Source: Rutidosis leptorrhynchoides (lineage: Eukaryota; Streptophyta; Magnoliopsida; Asterales; Asteraceae). From it: a stretch of DNA of 64,000 nt. The translations under genes and the position numbers were made by a program. Position 1 is the first letter of the stretch. Every line of letters begins with the position of its first letter. The stretch covers positions 122,001-186,000 of the forward strand of contig NC_092335.1 in NCBI RefSeq assembly GCF_046630445.1, in the 5' to 3' direction. The notes beneath the pieces were generated by a model. It did no database searches, was not told where the DNA came from, and saw nothing but the letters and a program-made list of their open reading frames with translations. This document shows, piece after piece, positions 47,904-64,000 of the stretch.

Positions 47904-50900
47904 TGAAATGTCCCGTTCTTATTGATTAAAAACGTTCCATATTAATTGATTTCGTTGCGAGGTTTTAACCTCTATATGAGACGTTTTTCAAAGACTGCAT
48001 TCATTTTAAAACAAACCATAACCTTTATTTCATCAATAAAGGTTTAAAAAGCTTTACGTAGATTATCAAATAATGATAATCTAAAATATCCTGTTTACAC
48101 ACGACCATTACATAATGGTTTACAATACAAATATGTTACAACAAAATAAGTTTCTTGAATGCAGTTTTTACACAATATCATACAAGCATGGACTCCAAAT
48201 CTCGTCCTTATTTAAGTATGCGACAGCGGAAGCTCTTAATAATCACCTGAGAATAAACATGCTTAAAATGTCAACAAAAATGTTGGTGAGTTATAGGTTT
48301 AACCTATATATATCAAATCATAATAATAGACCACAAGATTTCATATTTCAATACACATCCCATACATAGAGATAAAAATCATTCATATGGTGAACACCTG
48401 GTAACCGACATTAACAAGATGCATATATAAGAATATCCCCATCATTCCGGGACACCCTTCGGATATGATATAAATTTCGAAGTACTAAAGCATCCGGTAC
48501 TTTGGATGGGGTTTGTTAGGCCCAATAGATCTATCTTTAGGATTCGCGTCAATTAGGGTGTCTGTTCCCTAATTCTTAGATTACCAGACTTAATAAAAAG
48601 GGGCATATTCGATTTCGATAATTCAACCATATAATGTAGTTTCACGTACTTGTGTCTATTTTGTAAATCATTTATAAAACCTGCATGTATTCTCATCCCA
48701 AAAATATTAGATTTTAAAAGTGGGACTATAACTCACTTTCACAGATTTTTACTTCGTCGGGAAGTAAGACTTGGCCACTGGTTGATTCACGAACCTATAA
48801 CAATATATACATATATATCAAAGTATGTTCAAAATATATTTACAACACTTTTAATATATTTTGATGTTTTAAGTTTATTAAGTCAGCTGTCCTCGTTAGT
48901 AACCTACAACTAGTTGTCCACAGTTAGATGTACAGAAATAAATTGATAAATATTATCTTGAATCAATCCACGACCCAGTGTATACGTATCTCAGTATTGA
49001 TCACAACTCAAACTATATATATTTTGGAATCAACCTCAACCCTGTATAGCTAACTCCAACAACATTCACATATAGAGTGTCTATGGTTGTTCCGAAATAT
49101 ATATAGATGTGTCGACATGATAGGTCAAAACATTGTATACGTGTCTATGGTATCTCAAGATTACATAATATACAATACAAGTTGATTAAGTTATGGTTGG
49201 AATAGATTTGTTACCAATTTTCACGTAGCTAAAATGAGAAAAATTATCCAATCTTGTTTTACCCATAACTTCTTCATTTTAAATCTGTTTTGAGTGAATC
49301 AAATTGTTATGGTTTCATATTGAACTGTATTTTATGAATCTAAACAGAAAAGTATAGGTTTATAGTCGGAAAAATAAGTTACAAGTCATTTTTATAAAGG
49401 TAGTCATTTCAGTCGAAAGAACGACGTCTAGATGACCATTTTAGAAAACATACTTCCACTTTGAGTTTAACCATAATTTTTGGATATAGTTTCATGTTCA
49501 TAATAAAAATCATTTTCTCAGAATAACAACTTTTAAATCAAAGTTTATCATAGTTTTTAATTAACTAACCCAAAACAGCCCGCGGTGTTACTACGATAGC
49601 GTAAATCCGGTTTTCCGGTGTTTTTCGTGTTTCCAGGTTTTAAATCATTAAGTTAGCATATCATATAGGTATAGAACATGTGTTTAGTTGATTTTAAAAG
49701 TCAAGTTAGAAGGATTAACTTTTGTTTGCGAACAAGTTTAGAATTAACTAAACTATGTTCTAGTGATTACAAGTTTAAACCTTCGAATAAGATAGCTTTA
49801 TATGTATGAATCGAATGATGTTATGAACATCATTACTACCTTAAGTTCCTTGGATAAACCTACTGGAAAAGAGAAAAATGGATCTAGCTTCAATGGATCC
49901 TTGGATGGCTCGAAGTTCTTGAAACAGAATCATGACACGAAAACAAGTTCAAGTAAGATCATCACTTGAAATAAGATTGTTATAGTTATAGAAATTGAAC
50001 CAAAGTTTGAATATGATTATTACCTTGTATTAGAATGATAACCTACTGTAAGAAACAAAGATTTCTTGAGGTTGGATGATCACCTTACAAGATTGGAAGT
50101 GAGCTAGCAAACTTGAAAGTATTCTTGATTTTATGTAACTAGAACTTGTAGAATATATGAAGAACACTTAGAACTTGAAGATAGAACTTGATAGAGATCA
50201 ATTAGATGAATAAAATTGAAGAATGAAAGTGTTTGTAGGTGTTTTTGGTCGTTGGTGTATGGATTAGATATAAAGGATATGTAATTTTGTTTTCATGTAA
50301 ATAAGTCATGAATGATTACTCATATTTTTGTAATTTTATGAGATATTTCATGCTAGTTGTCAAATGATGGTTCCCACATGTGTTAGGTGACTTACATGGG
50401 CTGCTAAGAGCTGATCATTGGAGTGTATATACCAATAGTACATACATCTAAAAGTTGTGTATTGTACTAGTACGAATACGGGTGCATACGAGTAGAATTG
50501 TTGATGAAACTGAATGAGGATGTAATTGTAAGCATTTTTGTTAAGTAGAAGTATTTTGATAAGTGTATTGAAGTTTTTCAAAAGTGTATAAATACATATT
50601 AAAACACTACATGTATATACATTTTAACTGAGTCGTTAAGTCATCGTTAGTCGTTACATGTAAGTGTTGTTTTGAAACCTTTAGGTTAACGATCTTGTTA
50701 AATGTTGTTAACCCAATGTTTATAATATCAAATGAGATTTTAAATTATTATATTATCATGATATTATCATGTATGAATATCTCTACAATGATATATATAC
50801 ATTAAATGTCTTTACAACGATAATCGTTACATATATGTCTCGTTTAAAAATCATTAAGTTAGTAGTCTTGTTTTTACATATGTAGTTCATTGTTAATATA

Positions 50901-51154
50901 CTTAATGATATGTTTACTTATCATAGTATCATGTTAACTATATATATATCCATATATATGTCATCATATAGTTTTTACAAGTTTTAACGTTCGTGAATCA
51001 CCGGTCAACTTGGGTGGTCAATTGTCTATATGAAACATATTTCAATTAATCAAGTCTTAACAAGTTTAATTGCTTAACATGTTGGAAACATTTAATCATG
51101 TAAATATCAATCTCAATTAATATATATAAACATGGAAAAGTTCGGGTCACTACA
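47904..51154 (-). repeat. Element D 5' LTR (3251 bp)
   Basis: Partner of 38055-41303, followed by the right TSD GTTTA (51155-51159). The PBS variant CTCGGATACCAA lies just before it at about 47890-47901. Confidence 0.96.
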
Positions 51155-51159
51155 GTTTA

Positions 51160-51533
51160 TACATCTACTTTGAGTCACCAAAAGAGTCATTTCATTTCTG
51201 AAAATAATGTTCATATATGGCTTATATTGATTCATAAGCCTTACATAAATAGAAATAGGTTTTTTATTTTTAGCAGATGCATAGGAATGGAGAAATTGGT
51301 ATATATGTATGGATATGGTACATATATGCTTTTTACTGGAGTTATAAGGTGGGTCATTACTAGTCTCATTTTTTCCTTGAAGATTTTTGTTGAGCTTATC
51401 CTGTTTTTTGGAGGTGAGATGGGGATAAGCAGGGTGAAACAGGCACCAGGGTTTGGTAGGAGAAGACTTTCCCATACATTTAAGGTGTTAAGGGTGCTGT
51501 TTATGATCTCTGTTTATGCCTCAGGCTGCCACA
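51160..51533 (+). other. LINE 3' flank or unknown sequence between elements D and E
   Basis: This continues the sequence broken by element D at 38054. A frame open from 51161 to 51533 is in phase with the one left of D. It carries another GAGTTATAAGGTGGG word. There is no recognised domain. It ends at element E, preceded by CCACA, which should be the E target duplication. Confidence 0.55.
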
Positions 51534-54500
51534 TGAAATGTCCCATTCATATTGATTATAAACGTTCCATATTAATTGATTTCGTTGCGAGGTTTTGACC
51601 TCTATATGAGACGTTTTTCAAAGACTGCATTCATTTTTAAAACAACCATAACCTTTATTTTATCAATAAAGGTTTCAAAAGCATCACATAGATTATCAAA
51701 TAATGATAATCTAAAATATACTGTTTACACACGACCATTACATAATGGTTTACAATAGAAATAAAATACATCGACATATGTTTCTTGAATGCAGTTTTTA
51801 CATAATATCATACAAACATGGACTGAAAATCTTGTCCTTATTTTAGTATGCAACAGCGGAAGCTCTTAATATTCACTTGAGAATAAACATGCTTTAAACG
51901 TCAACAAAAACGTTGGTGAGTTATAGGTTTAACCTATATATATATCAAATCGTAACAATAGACCACAAGATTTCATATTTCAATATACATCCCATACATA
52001 GAGATAAAAATCATTCATATGGTGAACACCTGGTAACCGACATTAACAAGATGCATATATAAGAATATCCCCATCATTCCGGGACACCCTTCAGATATGA
52101 TATAAATTTCGAAGTACTAAAGCATCCGGTACTTTGGATGGGGTTTGTTAGGCCCAATAGATCTATCTTTAGGATTCGCGTCAATTAGGGTGTCTGTTCC
52201 CTAATTCTTAGATTACCAGACTTAATGAAAAGGGGCATATTCGATTTCGATAATTCAACCATAGAATGTAGTTTCACGTACTTGTGTCTATTTTGTAAAT
52301 CATTCATAAAACCTGCATGTATTCTCATCCCAAAAATATTAGATTTTAAAAGTGGGACTATAACTCCCTTTCACAGATTTTTACTTCATCGGGAAGTAAG
52401 AGTTGGCCACTGGTCGATTCACGAACCTATAACAAATATGTACATATATATCAAAGTATATTCAAAATATATTTACAACACTTTTAATACATTTTGATAT
52501 TTTAAGTTTATTAAGTCAGCTGTCCTCGTTAGTAACCTACAACTAGTTGTCCAACGTTAGATGTACATAAAAAATTGATATATATTATCTTGAATCAATC
52601 CACGACCCAGTTTATACACGTCTCAGGATAGATCACAACTCAATGTATATATACTTTTGGAATGAACCTCAACCCTGTATAGCTAACTCCCACATTACTG
52701 CATATAGAGTGTCTATGGTTGTTCCAAATAATATATACACATGGGTCGATATGATATGTCAAAACATTTGAATACCTGTCTATGGTATCCCAAGATTACA
52801 TAATATATTAGAATACATGTATAATACAATATAAGTTAGCCATGATATGATTAATATAGATTTGTTACCAATTTTCACGTTGCTACAACAAGAAAAATTA
52901 TCCAATCTTGTTTTACCCATAACTTCTTCATTTTAAATCCGTTTTGAGTGAATCAAATTGCTATGGTTTCATATTGAACTCTATTTTATGAATCTAAATA
53001 GAAAAAGTATAGGTTTATAGTCGGAAATATAAGTTACAAGTCATTTTTGTAAAGGTAGTCATTTCAGTCGAAAGAACGACGTCTAGATGACCATTTTAGA
53101 AAACATACTTCCACTTTGAGTTTAACCATGATTTTTGGATATAGTTTCATGTTCATAAGAAAAATCATTTTTCCAGAAGAACAACTTTTAAATCAAAGTT
53201 TATCATAGTTTTTAATTAACTAACCCAAAACAGCCCGCGGTGTTACTACGACGGCGTAAATCCGGTTTTACGGTGTTTTTCGTGTTTCCAGGTTTTAAAT
53301 CATTAAGTTAGCATATCATATAGATATAGAACATATGTTTAGTTGATTTTAAAAGTCAAGTTAGAAGGATTAACTTTTGTTTGCGAACAAGTTTAGAATT
53401 AACTAAACTATGTTCTAGTGATTACAAGTTTAAACCTTCGGATAAGATAGCTTTATATGTATGAATCGAATGATGTTATGAACATCATTACTACCTCAAG
53501 TTTTCTGGATAAAGCTACTGGAAATGAGAAAATTGGATCTAGCTTCAAAGGATCCTTGGATGGCTTGAAAGTTCTTGAAGCAGAATCATGACACGAAAAT
53601 AGTTCAAGTAAGATTTTCACTCGAAATAAGATTGTTATAGTTATAGAAATTGAATCAAAGTTTGAATATGAGTATTACCTTATATTAGAAAGATATCTTA
53701 CTGTAAATTAGAAATATTTCTTGAGGTTGGATGATCACTCTACAAGATTGGAAGTAAGCTAGCAAACTTGGAAGTATTCTTGATTTTATGAAACTAGAAC
53801 TTGTAGAATTTATGAAGAACACTTAGAACTTGAAGATAGAACTTGAGAGAGATCAATTAGATGAAGAAAATTGAAGAATGAAAGTGTTTGTAGGTGATTT
53901 TGGTTGTTGGTGTATGGATTAGATATAAAGGATATGTAATTTTGTTTTCATGTAAATAAGTCATGAATGATTACTCATATTTTTGTAATTTTATGAGATA
54001 TTTTATGCTAGTTGCCAAATGATGGTTCCCACATGTGTTAGGTGACTCACATAGGCTGCTAATAGCAGATAATTGGAGTGTATATACCAATAGTACATAC
54101 ATCTAAAAGCTGTGTATTGTACGAGTACGAATACGGGTGCATACGAGTAGAATTGTTGATGAAACTGAACGAGGATGTAATTGTAAGCATTTTTGTTAAG
54201 TAGTAGTATTTTGATAAGTGTCTTGAATTCTTTCAAAAGTGTATGAATACATATTAAAACACTACATGTATATACATTTTAACTGAGTCGTTAAGTCATC
54301 GTTAGTCGTTACATGTAAGTGTTGTTTTGAAACCTTTAGGTTAACGATCTTGTTAAATGTTGTTAACCCAATGTTTATAATATCAAATGAGATTTTAAAT
54401 TATTATATTATCATGATATTATGATGTACGAATATTTCTTAATATGATATATATACATTAAATGTCGTTACAACGATAATCGTTACATATATGTCTCGTT

Positions 54501-54812
54501 TCAAAATCATTAAGTTAGTAGTCTTGTTTTTACATATGTAGTTCATTATTAATATACTTAATGATATGTTTACTTATCATAATATCATGTTAACTATATA
54601 TATAACCATATATATGTCATCATATAGTTTTTACAAGTTTTAACGTTCGTGAATCACCGGTCAACTTGGGTGGTCAATTGTCTATATGAAACCTATTTCA
54701 ATTAATCAAGTCTTAACAAGTTTGATTGCTTAATATGTTGGAAACACTTAATCGTGTAAATAACAATTTCATTTAATATATATAAAAATATGGAAAAGTT
54801 CGGGTCACTACA
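51534..54812 (-). repeat. Element E 3' LTR (3279 bp)
   Basis: Plus-strand termini TGAAATGTCCC and GGGTCACTACA. It shares subfamily changes with the other E LTR, for example in the region around 53500-53700 (matching about 63400-63600), that A and D lack. The core block is at about 51848-51924; its stem has a G-T wobble. Confidence 0.95.
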
Positions 54813-54829
54813 GTACCTACCAGTTAAAT

Positions 54830-54848
54830 AAATTTCGTCCCGAAATTT
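54830..54848 (-). promoter_or_regulatory. Conserved post-pol hairpin (element E)
   Basis: AAATTTCG-TCC-CGAAATTT is fully preserved although the adjacent PPT has changed (CTGGTAGG for CGGGTAGG) and gag-pol is heavily broken. Confidence 0.84.
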
Positions 54849-54865
54849 TAAGCAGTTGGAGGATT

Positions 54866-59454
<4,589 letters not shown>

Positions 59455-59586
59455 TTCCTTCAAAATAGTCAAATGAAACGAGTTAATCATATAGAATATC
59501 AAGAGTAGTCAATTGTATTTCGTAGCGTAATATGAACTTATTTATAAAAGCTCTTTCTTCATATTAGCGTTTTATACTCTTTAATT

Positions 59587-59607
59587 CGGGTAGTACCTAC
59601 CCGTTAA
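59587..59607 (-). promoter_or_regulatory. Internal PPT/LTR-junction copy in hairpin (element E)
   Basis: The 16-nt TTAACGGGTAGGTACT (59592-59607 in reverse) and its inverted-repeat partner are perfectly kept, although the E copy next to the 3' LTR has mutated. Confidence 0.75.
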
Positions 59608-59799
59608 GTTCATACTTAGTAGCTAACATACCATTTCAACTACTACAATTCTATATGAAAAACTAATCACAAAAAAAAAATATCATATTCAAACCTTTAT
59701 ACAATAACTTGCAAACTTACAATACCGCTTTTTTTTACATATAGCATGAAATATAGCACATAAAACTTTGATACAAAGTAGTTGCGAAGATAATTCTAG

Positions 59800-60483
59800 T
59801 TAATAAATAAGGCGTTCAGCAAAGGCAATAAAGACACGTAATTCATACGTCCAGAAACAAGTCATGCATTCTGGTTTTACTAATACCACTTCCCATCCTT
59901 GGTTTTGTGGAACATAACCGTTGTGACCGATAGTAAGACAATGTGTTGTAACGTCGTCAAAAGGATGAAGGTTACGTAATGACCAACAGTCTCGTAATAA
60001 CCTAAAAACCTCATTTCTTACCCCAATTACCGACTCCGTCACTTGTGGGAATGTTTTGTTTAATAGTTGTAGCCCGATGTTCTTGTTCTCACTTTGGTGA
60101 GAAGCGAACATTACTAACCCGTAAGCATAACATGCTTCTTTATGTTGCATGTTAGCCGCTTTTTCTAAATCACAAAGTCCTATATTCGGATATATTGAGT
60201 CAAAATAATTTCTTAACCCGTTGCGTAAAATAGAATTTGGGTTCCCCGCAATATATGCGTCAAAGTAAACACATCGTAACTTATGGATTTCCCAATGTGA
60301 TATCCCCCATCTTTCGAACGAAAGCCTTTTATAAATTAAGGCATTCTTGGAACGTTCTTCGAATGTCTTACAAACTGATCTCGCCTTAAATAGTTGTGCC
60401 GAGGAATTCTGACCGACTCTAGACAAGATTTCATCAATCATGTCTCCGGGTAGGTCTCTTAAAATATTAGGTTGTCTATCCAT
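59800..60483 (-). CDS. Element E F-box protein, intact cargo ORF
   Basis: A 227-aa ORF of the same length as in D, starting MDRQPNILRDLPGDMIDEIL. The F-box (about residues 9-52), GNPNSILRNG segment, Sel1-like middle and CMTCFW near the C-terminus are all kept. It differs from D at scattered positions and without indels or stops, even though gag-pol next to it has nine breaks. It lies between the acidic ORF (about 140 bp away) and the internal PPT-like hairpin. Selection before insertion, a low chance of hits, or continued function could each explain its integrity. Confidence 0.85.
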   Translation of the reverse strand: MDRQPNILRDLPGDMIDEILSRVGQNSSAQLFKARSVCKTFEERSKNALIYKRLSFERWGISHWEIHKLRCVYFDAYIAGNPNSILRNGLRNYFDSIYPNIGLCDLEKAANMQHKEACYAYGLVMFASHQSENKNIGLQLLNKTFPQVTESVIGVRNEVFRLLRDCWSLRNLHPFDDVTTHCLTIGHNGYVPQNQGWEVVLVKPECMTCFWTYELRVFIAFAERLIY

Positions 60484-60620
60484 TTTGTGTTTTTATACTG
60501 TAAAATAGACAAGAGTTAGATTCATAAAAAAACTACTTATTAATACAAGCAATTTTTACATATATCATAAAGTATAAGCAAACTATATTACATATATTAC
60601 ACCACACGAATACAACTATC

Positions 60621-61235
60621 TTATTCCGACTCGCTCGTTTCTTCTTCTTCGGTTTTGGTTCGTTTTGCCAAGTTTCTAGGGATATATGATGTTCCCCTAA
60701 TACGAACCGTCGTTTTCCACATTGGTTTAGAAAAACCTGGTGGTTTAGAGGTTCCCGGGTTATTGTCACAACTTAAGAAATACGGGTGTTGACGACACAT
60801 ATAAAGTTCATCGGGTTTGGAATCAAATTTCTCTATTTTTATGCCCTTTCCCTTATTGTTCTCTTTTGCCTTATTAAATTGTGTTGGGGTAATTTCTATA
60901 ACATCATCGGAATCCTTGTCGGGATTCGATTCATCGGAGAATTGGTAATCCTCCCAATACTTTGCTTCCTTGGCGGAAACACCATTGACCATAATTAACT
61001 TTGGTCGGTTGGTTGAGGATTTTCCTCTACTTAACCGTTTTATTATTTCCCCCACTGGTTCTATTTCTTCTTCTGGTTCCGATTCTTCTTTCAGTTCCGA
61101 TTCTTCTTCCGGTTCCGACTCTTCTTTCGGTTCCTCTTCGGGAACTTGTGAATCAGTCCACGAATCATTCCAATTTACATTTGACTCTTCATTATTATTA
61201 GGTGAGTCAATGGGACTTGTTCTAGAGGTAGACAT
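60621..61235 (-). CDS. Element E accessory ORF X: acidic repeat protein
   Basis: A full-length 204-aa ORF ending ETSESE, the counterpart of the A and D copies. The acidic repeat is partly altered (EEEPKEESEPEEESELKEE) but keeps its length, and the basic stretch reads KRLSRGK. Function unknown. Confidence 0.74.
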   Translation of the reverse strand: MSTSRTSPIDSPNNNEESNVNWNDSWTDSQVPEEEPKEESEPEEESELKEESEPEEEIEPVGEIIKRLSRGKSSTNRPKLIMVNGVSAKEAKYWEDYQFSDESNPDKDSDDVIEITPTQFNKAKENNKGKGIKIEKFDSKPDELYMCRQHPYFLSCDNNPGTSKPPGFSKPMWKTTVRIRGTSYIPRNLAKRTKTEEEETSESE

Positions 61236-61444
61236 CTATCACATAATATCAAATGCGTTAAGAGATAAATATATCATATAATATTCACATGTTAAAAATA
61301 TATAGTTTCCAACAAAATTTGTTAAGCAATCATTTTTCAAGTAAACATGGTCGAAGTCCAGACTCACTAATGCATCCTAACAAACTCGATAAGACACACT
61401 AATGCAAAATTCTGGTTCTCTAAGACCAACGCTCGGATACCAAC

Positions 61445-64000
61445 TGAAATGTCCCGTTCGTATTGATTATAAACGTTCCATATTAATTGATTTCGTTGCG
61501 AGGTTTTGACCTCTATATGAGACGTTTTTCAAAGACTGCATTCATTTTTAAAATAACCATAACCTTTATTTTATCAATAAAGGTTTCAAAAGCATTACGT
61601 AGATTATCAAATAATGATAATCTAAAATATACTGTTTACACACGACCATTACATAATGGTTTACAATAGAAATATAATACATCGACATATGTTTCTTGAA
61701 TGCAGTTTTACATAATATCATACAAACATGGACTGCAAATCTTGTCCATATTTTAGTATGCAACAGCGGAAGCTCTTATTATTCACCTGAGAATAAACAT
61801 GCTTTAAATGTCAACAAAAATGTTGGTGAGTTATAGGTTTAACCTATATATATCAAATCGTAACAATAGACCACAAGATTTCATATTTCAATATACATCC
61901 CATACATAGAGATAAAAATCATTCATATGGTGAACACCTGGTAACCGACATTAACAAGATGCATATATAAGAATATCCCCATCTCCGGGACACCCTTCGG
62001 ATATGATATAAATTTCGAAGTACTAAAGCATCCGGTACTTTGGATGGGATTTGTTAGGCCCAATAGATCTATCTTTAGGATTCGCGTCAATTAGGGTATC
62101 TGTTCCCTAATTCTTAGATTACCAGACTTAATAAAAAGGGGCATATTCGATTTCAATAATTTAACCATAGAATGTAGTTTCACGTACTTGTGTCTATTTT
62201 GTAAATCATTTATAAAACCTGCATGTATTCTCATCCCAAAAATATTAGATTTTAAAAGTGGGACTATAACTCACTTTCACAGATTTTTACTTCGTCGGGA
62301 AGTAAGACTTGGCCACTGGTCGATTCACGAACCTATAACAAATATGTACATATATATCAAAGTATATTCAAAATATATTTACAACACTTTTAATACATTT
62401 TGATGTTTTAAGTTTATTAAGTCAGCTGTCCTCGTTAGTAACCTACAACTAGTTGTCCAACGTTAGATGTACTGAAAAAAATTGATATATTATCTTGAAT
62501 CAATCCACGACCCAGTGTATACACGTCTCAGGCTAGATCACAACTCAAAGTATATATATTTTTGGAATCAACCTCAACCCTGTATAGATAACTCCCACAT
62601 TACTGCATATAGAGTGTCTATGGTTGTTCCAAATAATATATACACATGGGTCGATATGATATGTCAAAACATTTGCATACGTGTCTATGGTATCCCAAGA
62701 TTACATAATATATTATAATACATGTATAATACAATATAAGTTAGCTAGGATATGATTAATATAGATTTGTTACTAATTTTCACGTTGCTACAACAAGAAA
62801 AATTATCCAATCTTGTTTTACCCATAACTTCTTCATTTTAAATCCGTTTTGAGTGAATCAAATTGCTATGGTTTCATATTGAACTCTATTTTATGAATAT
62901 AAACAGAAAAAGTATAGGTTTATAGTCGGAAATATAAGTTACAAGTCATTTTTGTAAAGGTAGTCATTTCAGTCGAAAGAACGACGTCTAGATGACCATT
63001 TTAGAAAACATACTTCCACTTTGAGTTTAACCATGATTTTTGGATATAGTTTCATGTTCATAAGAAAAATCATTTTCCCAAAAGAACAACTTTTAAATCA
63101 ATGTTTATCATAGTTTTAATTAACTAACCCAAAACAGCCCGCGTTGTTACTACGACGGCGTAAATCCGGTTTTACGGTGTTTTTCGTGTTTCCAGGTTTT
63201 AAATCATTAAGTTAGCATATCATATAGATATACAACATGTGTTTAGTTGATTTTGAAAGTCAAGTTAGAAGGATTAACTTTTTTTTGCGAATAAGTTTAG
63301 AATTAAGTAAACTATGTTCTAGTGATTACAAGTTTAAACCTTCGAATAAGATAGCTTTATATGTATGAATCGAATGATGTTATGAACATCATTACTACCT
63401 CAAGTTTTCTGGATAAAGCTACTTAAAATGAGAAAAATGGATCTAGCTTCAAAGGATCTTTGGATGGCTTGAAAGTTCTTGAAGCAGAATCATGACACGA
63501 AAATAGTTCAAGTAAGATTTTCACTCGAAATAAGATTGTTATAGTTATAGAAATTGAATCAAAGTTTGAATATGAGTATTACCTTATATTAGAAAGATAT
63601 CTTACTGTAAATAAGAAATATTTCTTGAGGTTGGATGATCACTCTACAAGATTGGAAGTAAGCTAGCAAACTTGGAAGTATTCTTGATTTTATGAAACTA
63701 GAACTTGTAGAATTTATGAAGAACACTTAGAACTTGAAGATAGAACTTGAGAGAGATCAATTAGATAAATAAAATTGAAGAATGAAAGTGTTTGTAGGTG
63801 TTTTTGGTTGTTGGTGTATGGATTAGATATAAAGGATATGTAATTTTGTTTTCATGTAAATAAGTCATGAATGATTACTCATATTTTTGTAATTTTATGA
63901 GATATTTCATGCTAGTTGCCAAATGATGGTTCCCACATGTGTTAGGTGACTCACATGGGCTGCTAAGAGCAGATCATTGGAGTGTATATACCAATAGTAC
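61445..64000 (-). repeat. Element E 5' LTR, truncated by window end
   Basis: Plus-strand terminus TGAAATGTCCC; it matches 51534 to about 54080. The last ~0.7 kb lies outside. Core block about 61757-61833. No gene is supported within it. Confidence 0.94.

Larger units (their letters stand above)
38055..51154 (-). mobile_element. Element D: second copy of the F-box-carrying Tekay-like family
   Basis: This complete 13.1-kb minus-strand insertion has TSD GTTTA. On the minus strand: 5' LTR 51154-47904, PBS about 47901-47890, acidic ORF 47692-47078, F-box ORF 46940-46257, internal PPT-like hairpin 46068-46048, gag-pol 45915-41339, hairpin 41339-41321, 3' LTR 41303-38055. Both accessory ORFs are full length; gag-pol has four breaks. 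Confidence 0.97.

Noticed and set aside
51534-54812. Solo LTR next to element D
   Set aside because: It is followed by the PPT side, hairpin and gag-pol of element E, so it is that element's 3' LTR.

Overview
The window is repeat DNA from a plant nuclear genome. It contains five LTR retrotransposons of the Ty3/gypsy chromovirus type and one broken L1-type LINE, all inserted into one another. I see no intact ordinary host gene, tRNA, rRNA or CRISPR. The gag-pol frames show the Tekay/Del layout: gag with CCHC knuckles, then protease, RT, RNase H, integrase and a C-terminal chromodomain-like end. Primer-binding sites match the 3' end of initiator tRNA-Met, and the LTRs are long (2.3-3.4 kb). A eudicot is likely. 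Asteraceae is my best guess from the general look of the polyproteins, but that is memory-based and weak.

Layout. Element B (minus strand) runs from before position 1 to 34023. Its left LTR (1-1670 and 14792-15512) is split by element A (plus strand, 1671-14791, TSD TAGGG). Its internal region holds gag-pol (15547-20011) and a small leader ORF that is split by element C (plus strand, 20574-30089, TSD CTCTA). Its right LTR is 30593-34023. B abuts a 5'-truncated LINE (plus strand, 34024-37463). The LINE's 3' flank is interrupted by element D (minus strand, 38055-51154, TSD GTTTA) and then element E (minus strand, 51534 to beyond 64000). A, D and E are one family; B and C are two others. The inferred order is LINE first, then B, D and E in unknown relative order, with A and C after B.

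Most interesting content. The A/D/E family carries two extra sense-strand ORFs between the primer-binding site and gag. One encodes an acidic protein of about 204 aa that I do not recognise. The other encodes a 227-aa protein with an N-terminal F-box and a Sel1-like middle, resembling the plant At2g35280/At1g67623 type of F-box protein. This looks like a host ubiquitin-ligase adaptor gene carried as retrotransposon cargo. Both ORFs are full length in D and E, although gag-pol is broken in both. Between this cargo and gag lies a second copy of the 16-nt polypurine-tract/LTR junction sequence, inside a hairpin. Element B has a different small coiled-coil ORF in the same position; C has none.

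Conserved cis signals shared by otherwise different families: an 8-bp-stem hairpin just after the gag-pol stop in all five elements, and an ordered motif core in the 3' third of the LTRs that includes a small covarying stem-loop. Every gag-pol copy here is broken by stops or frameshifts, mostly transition-type, so none looks autonomous.
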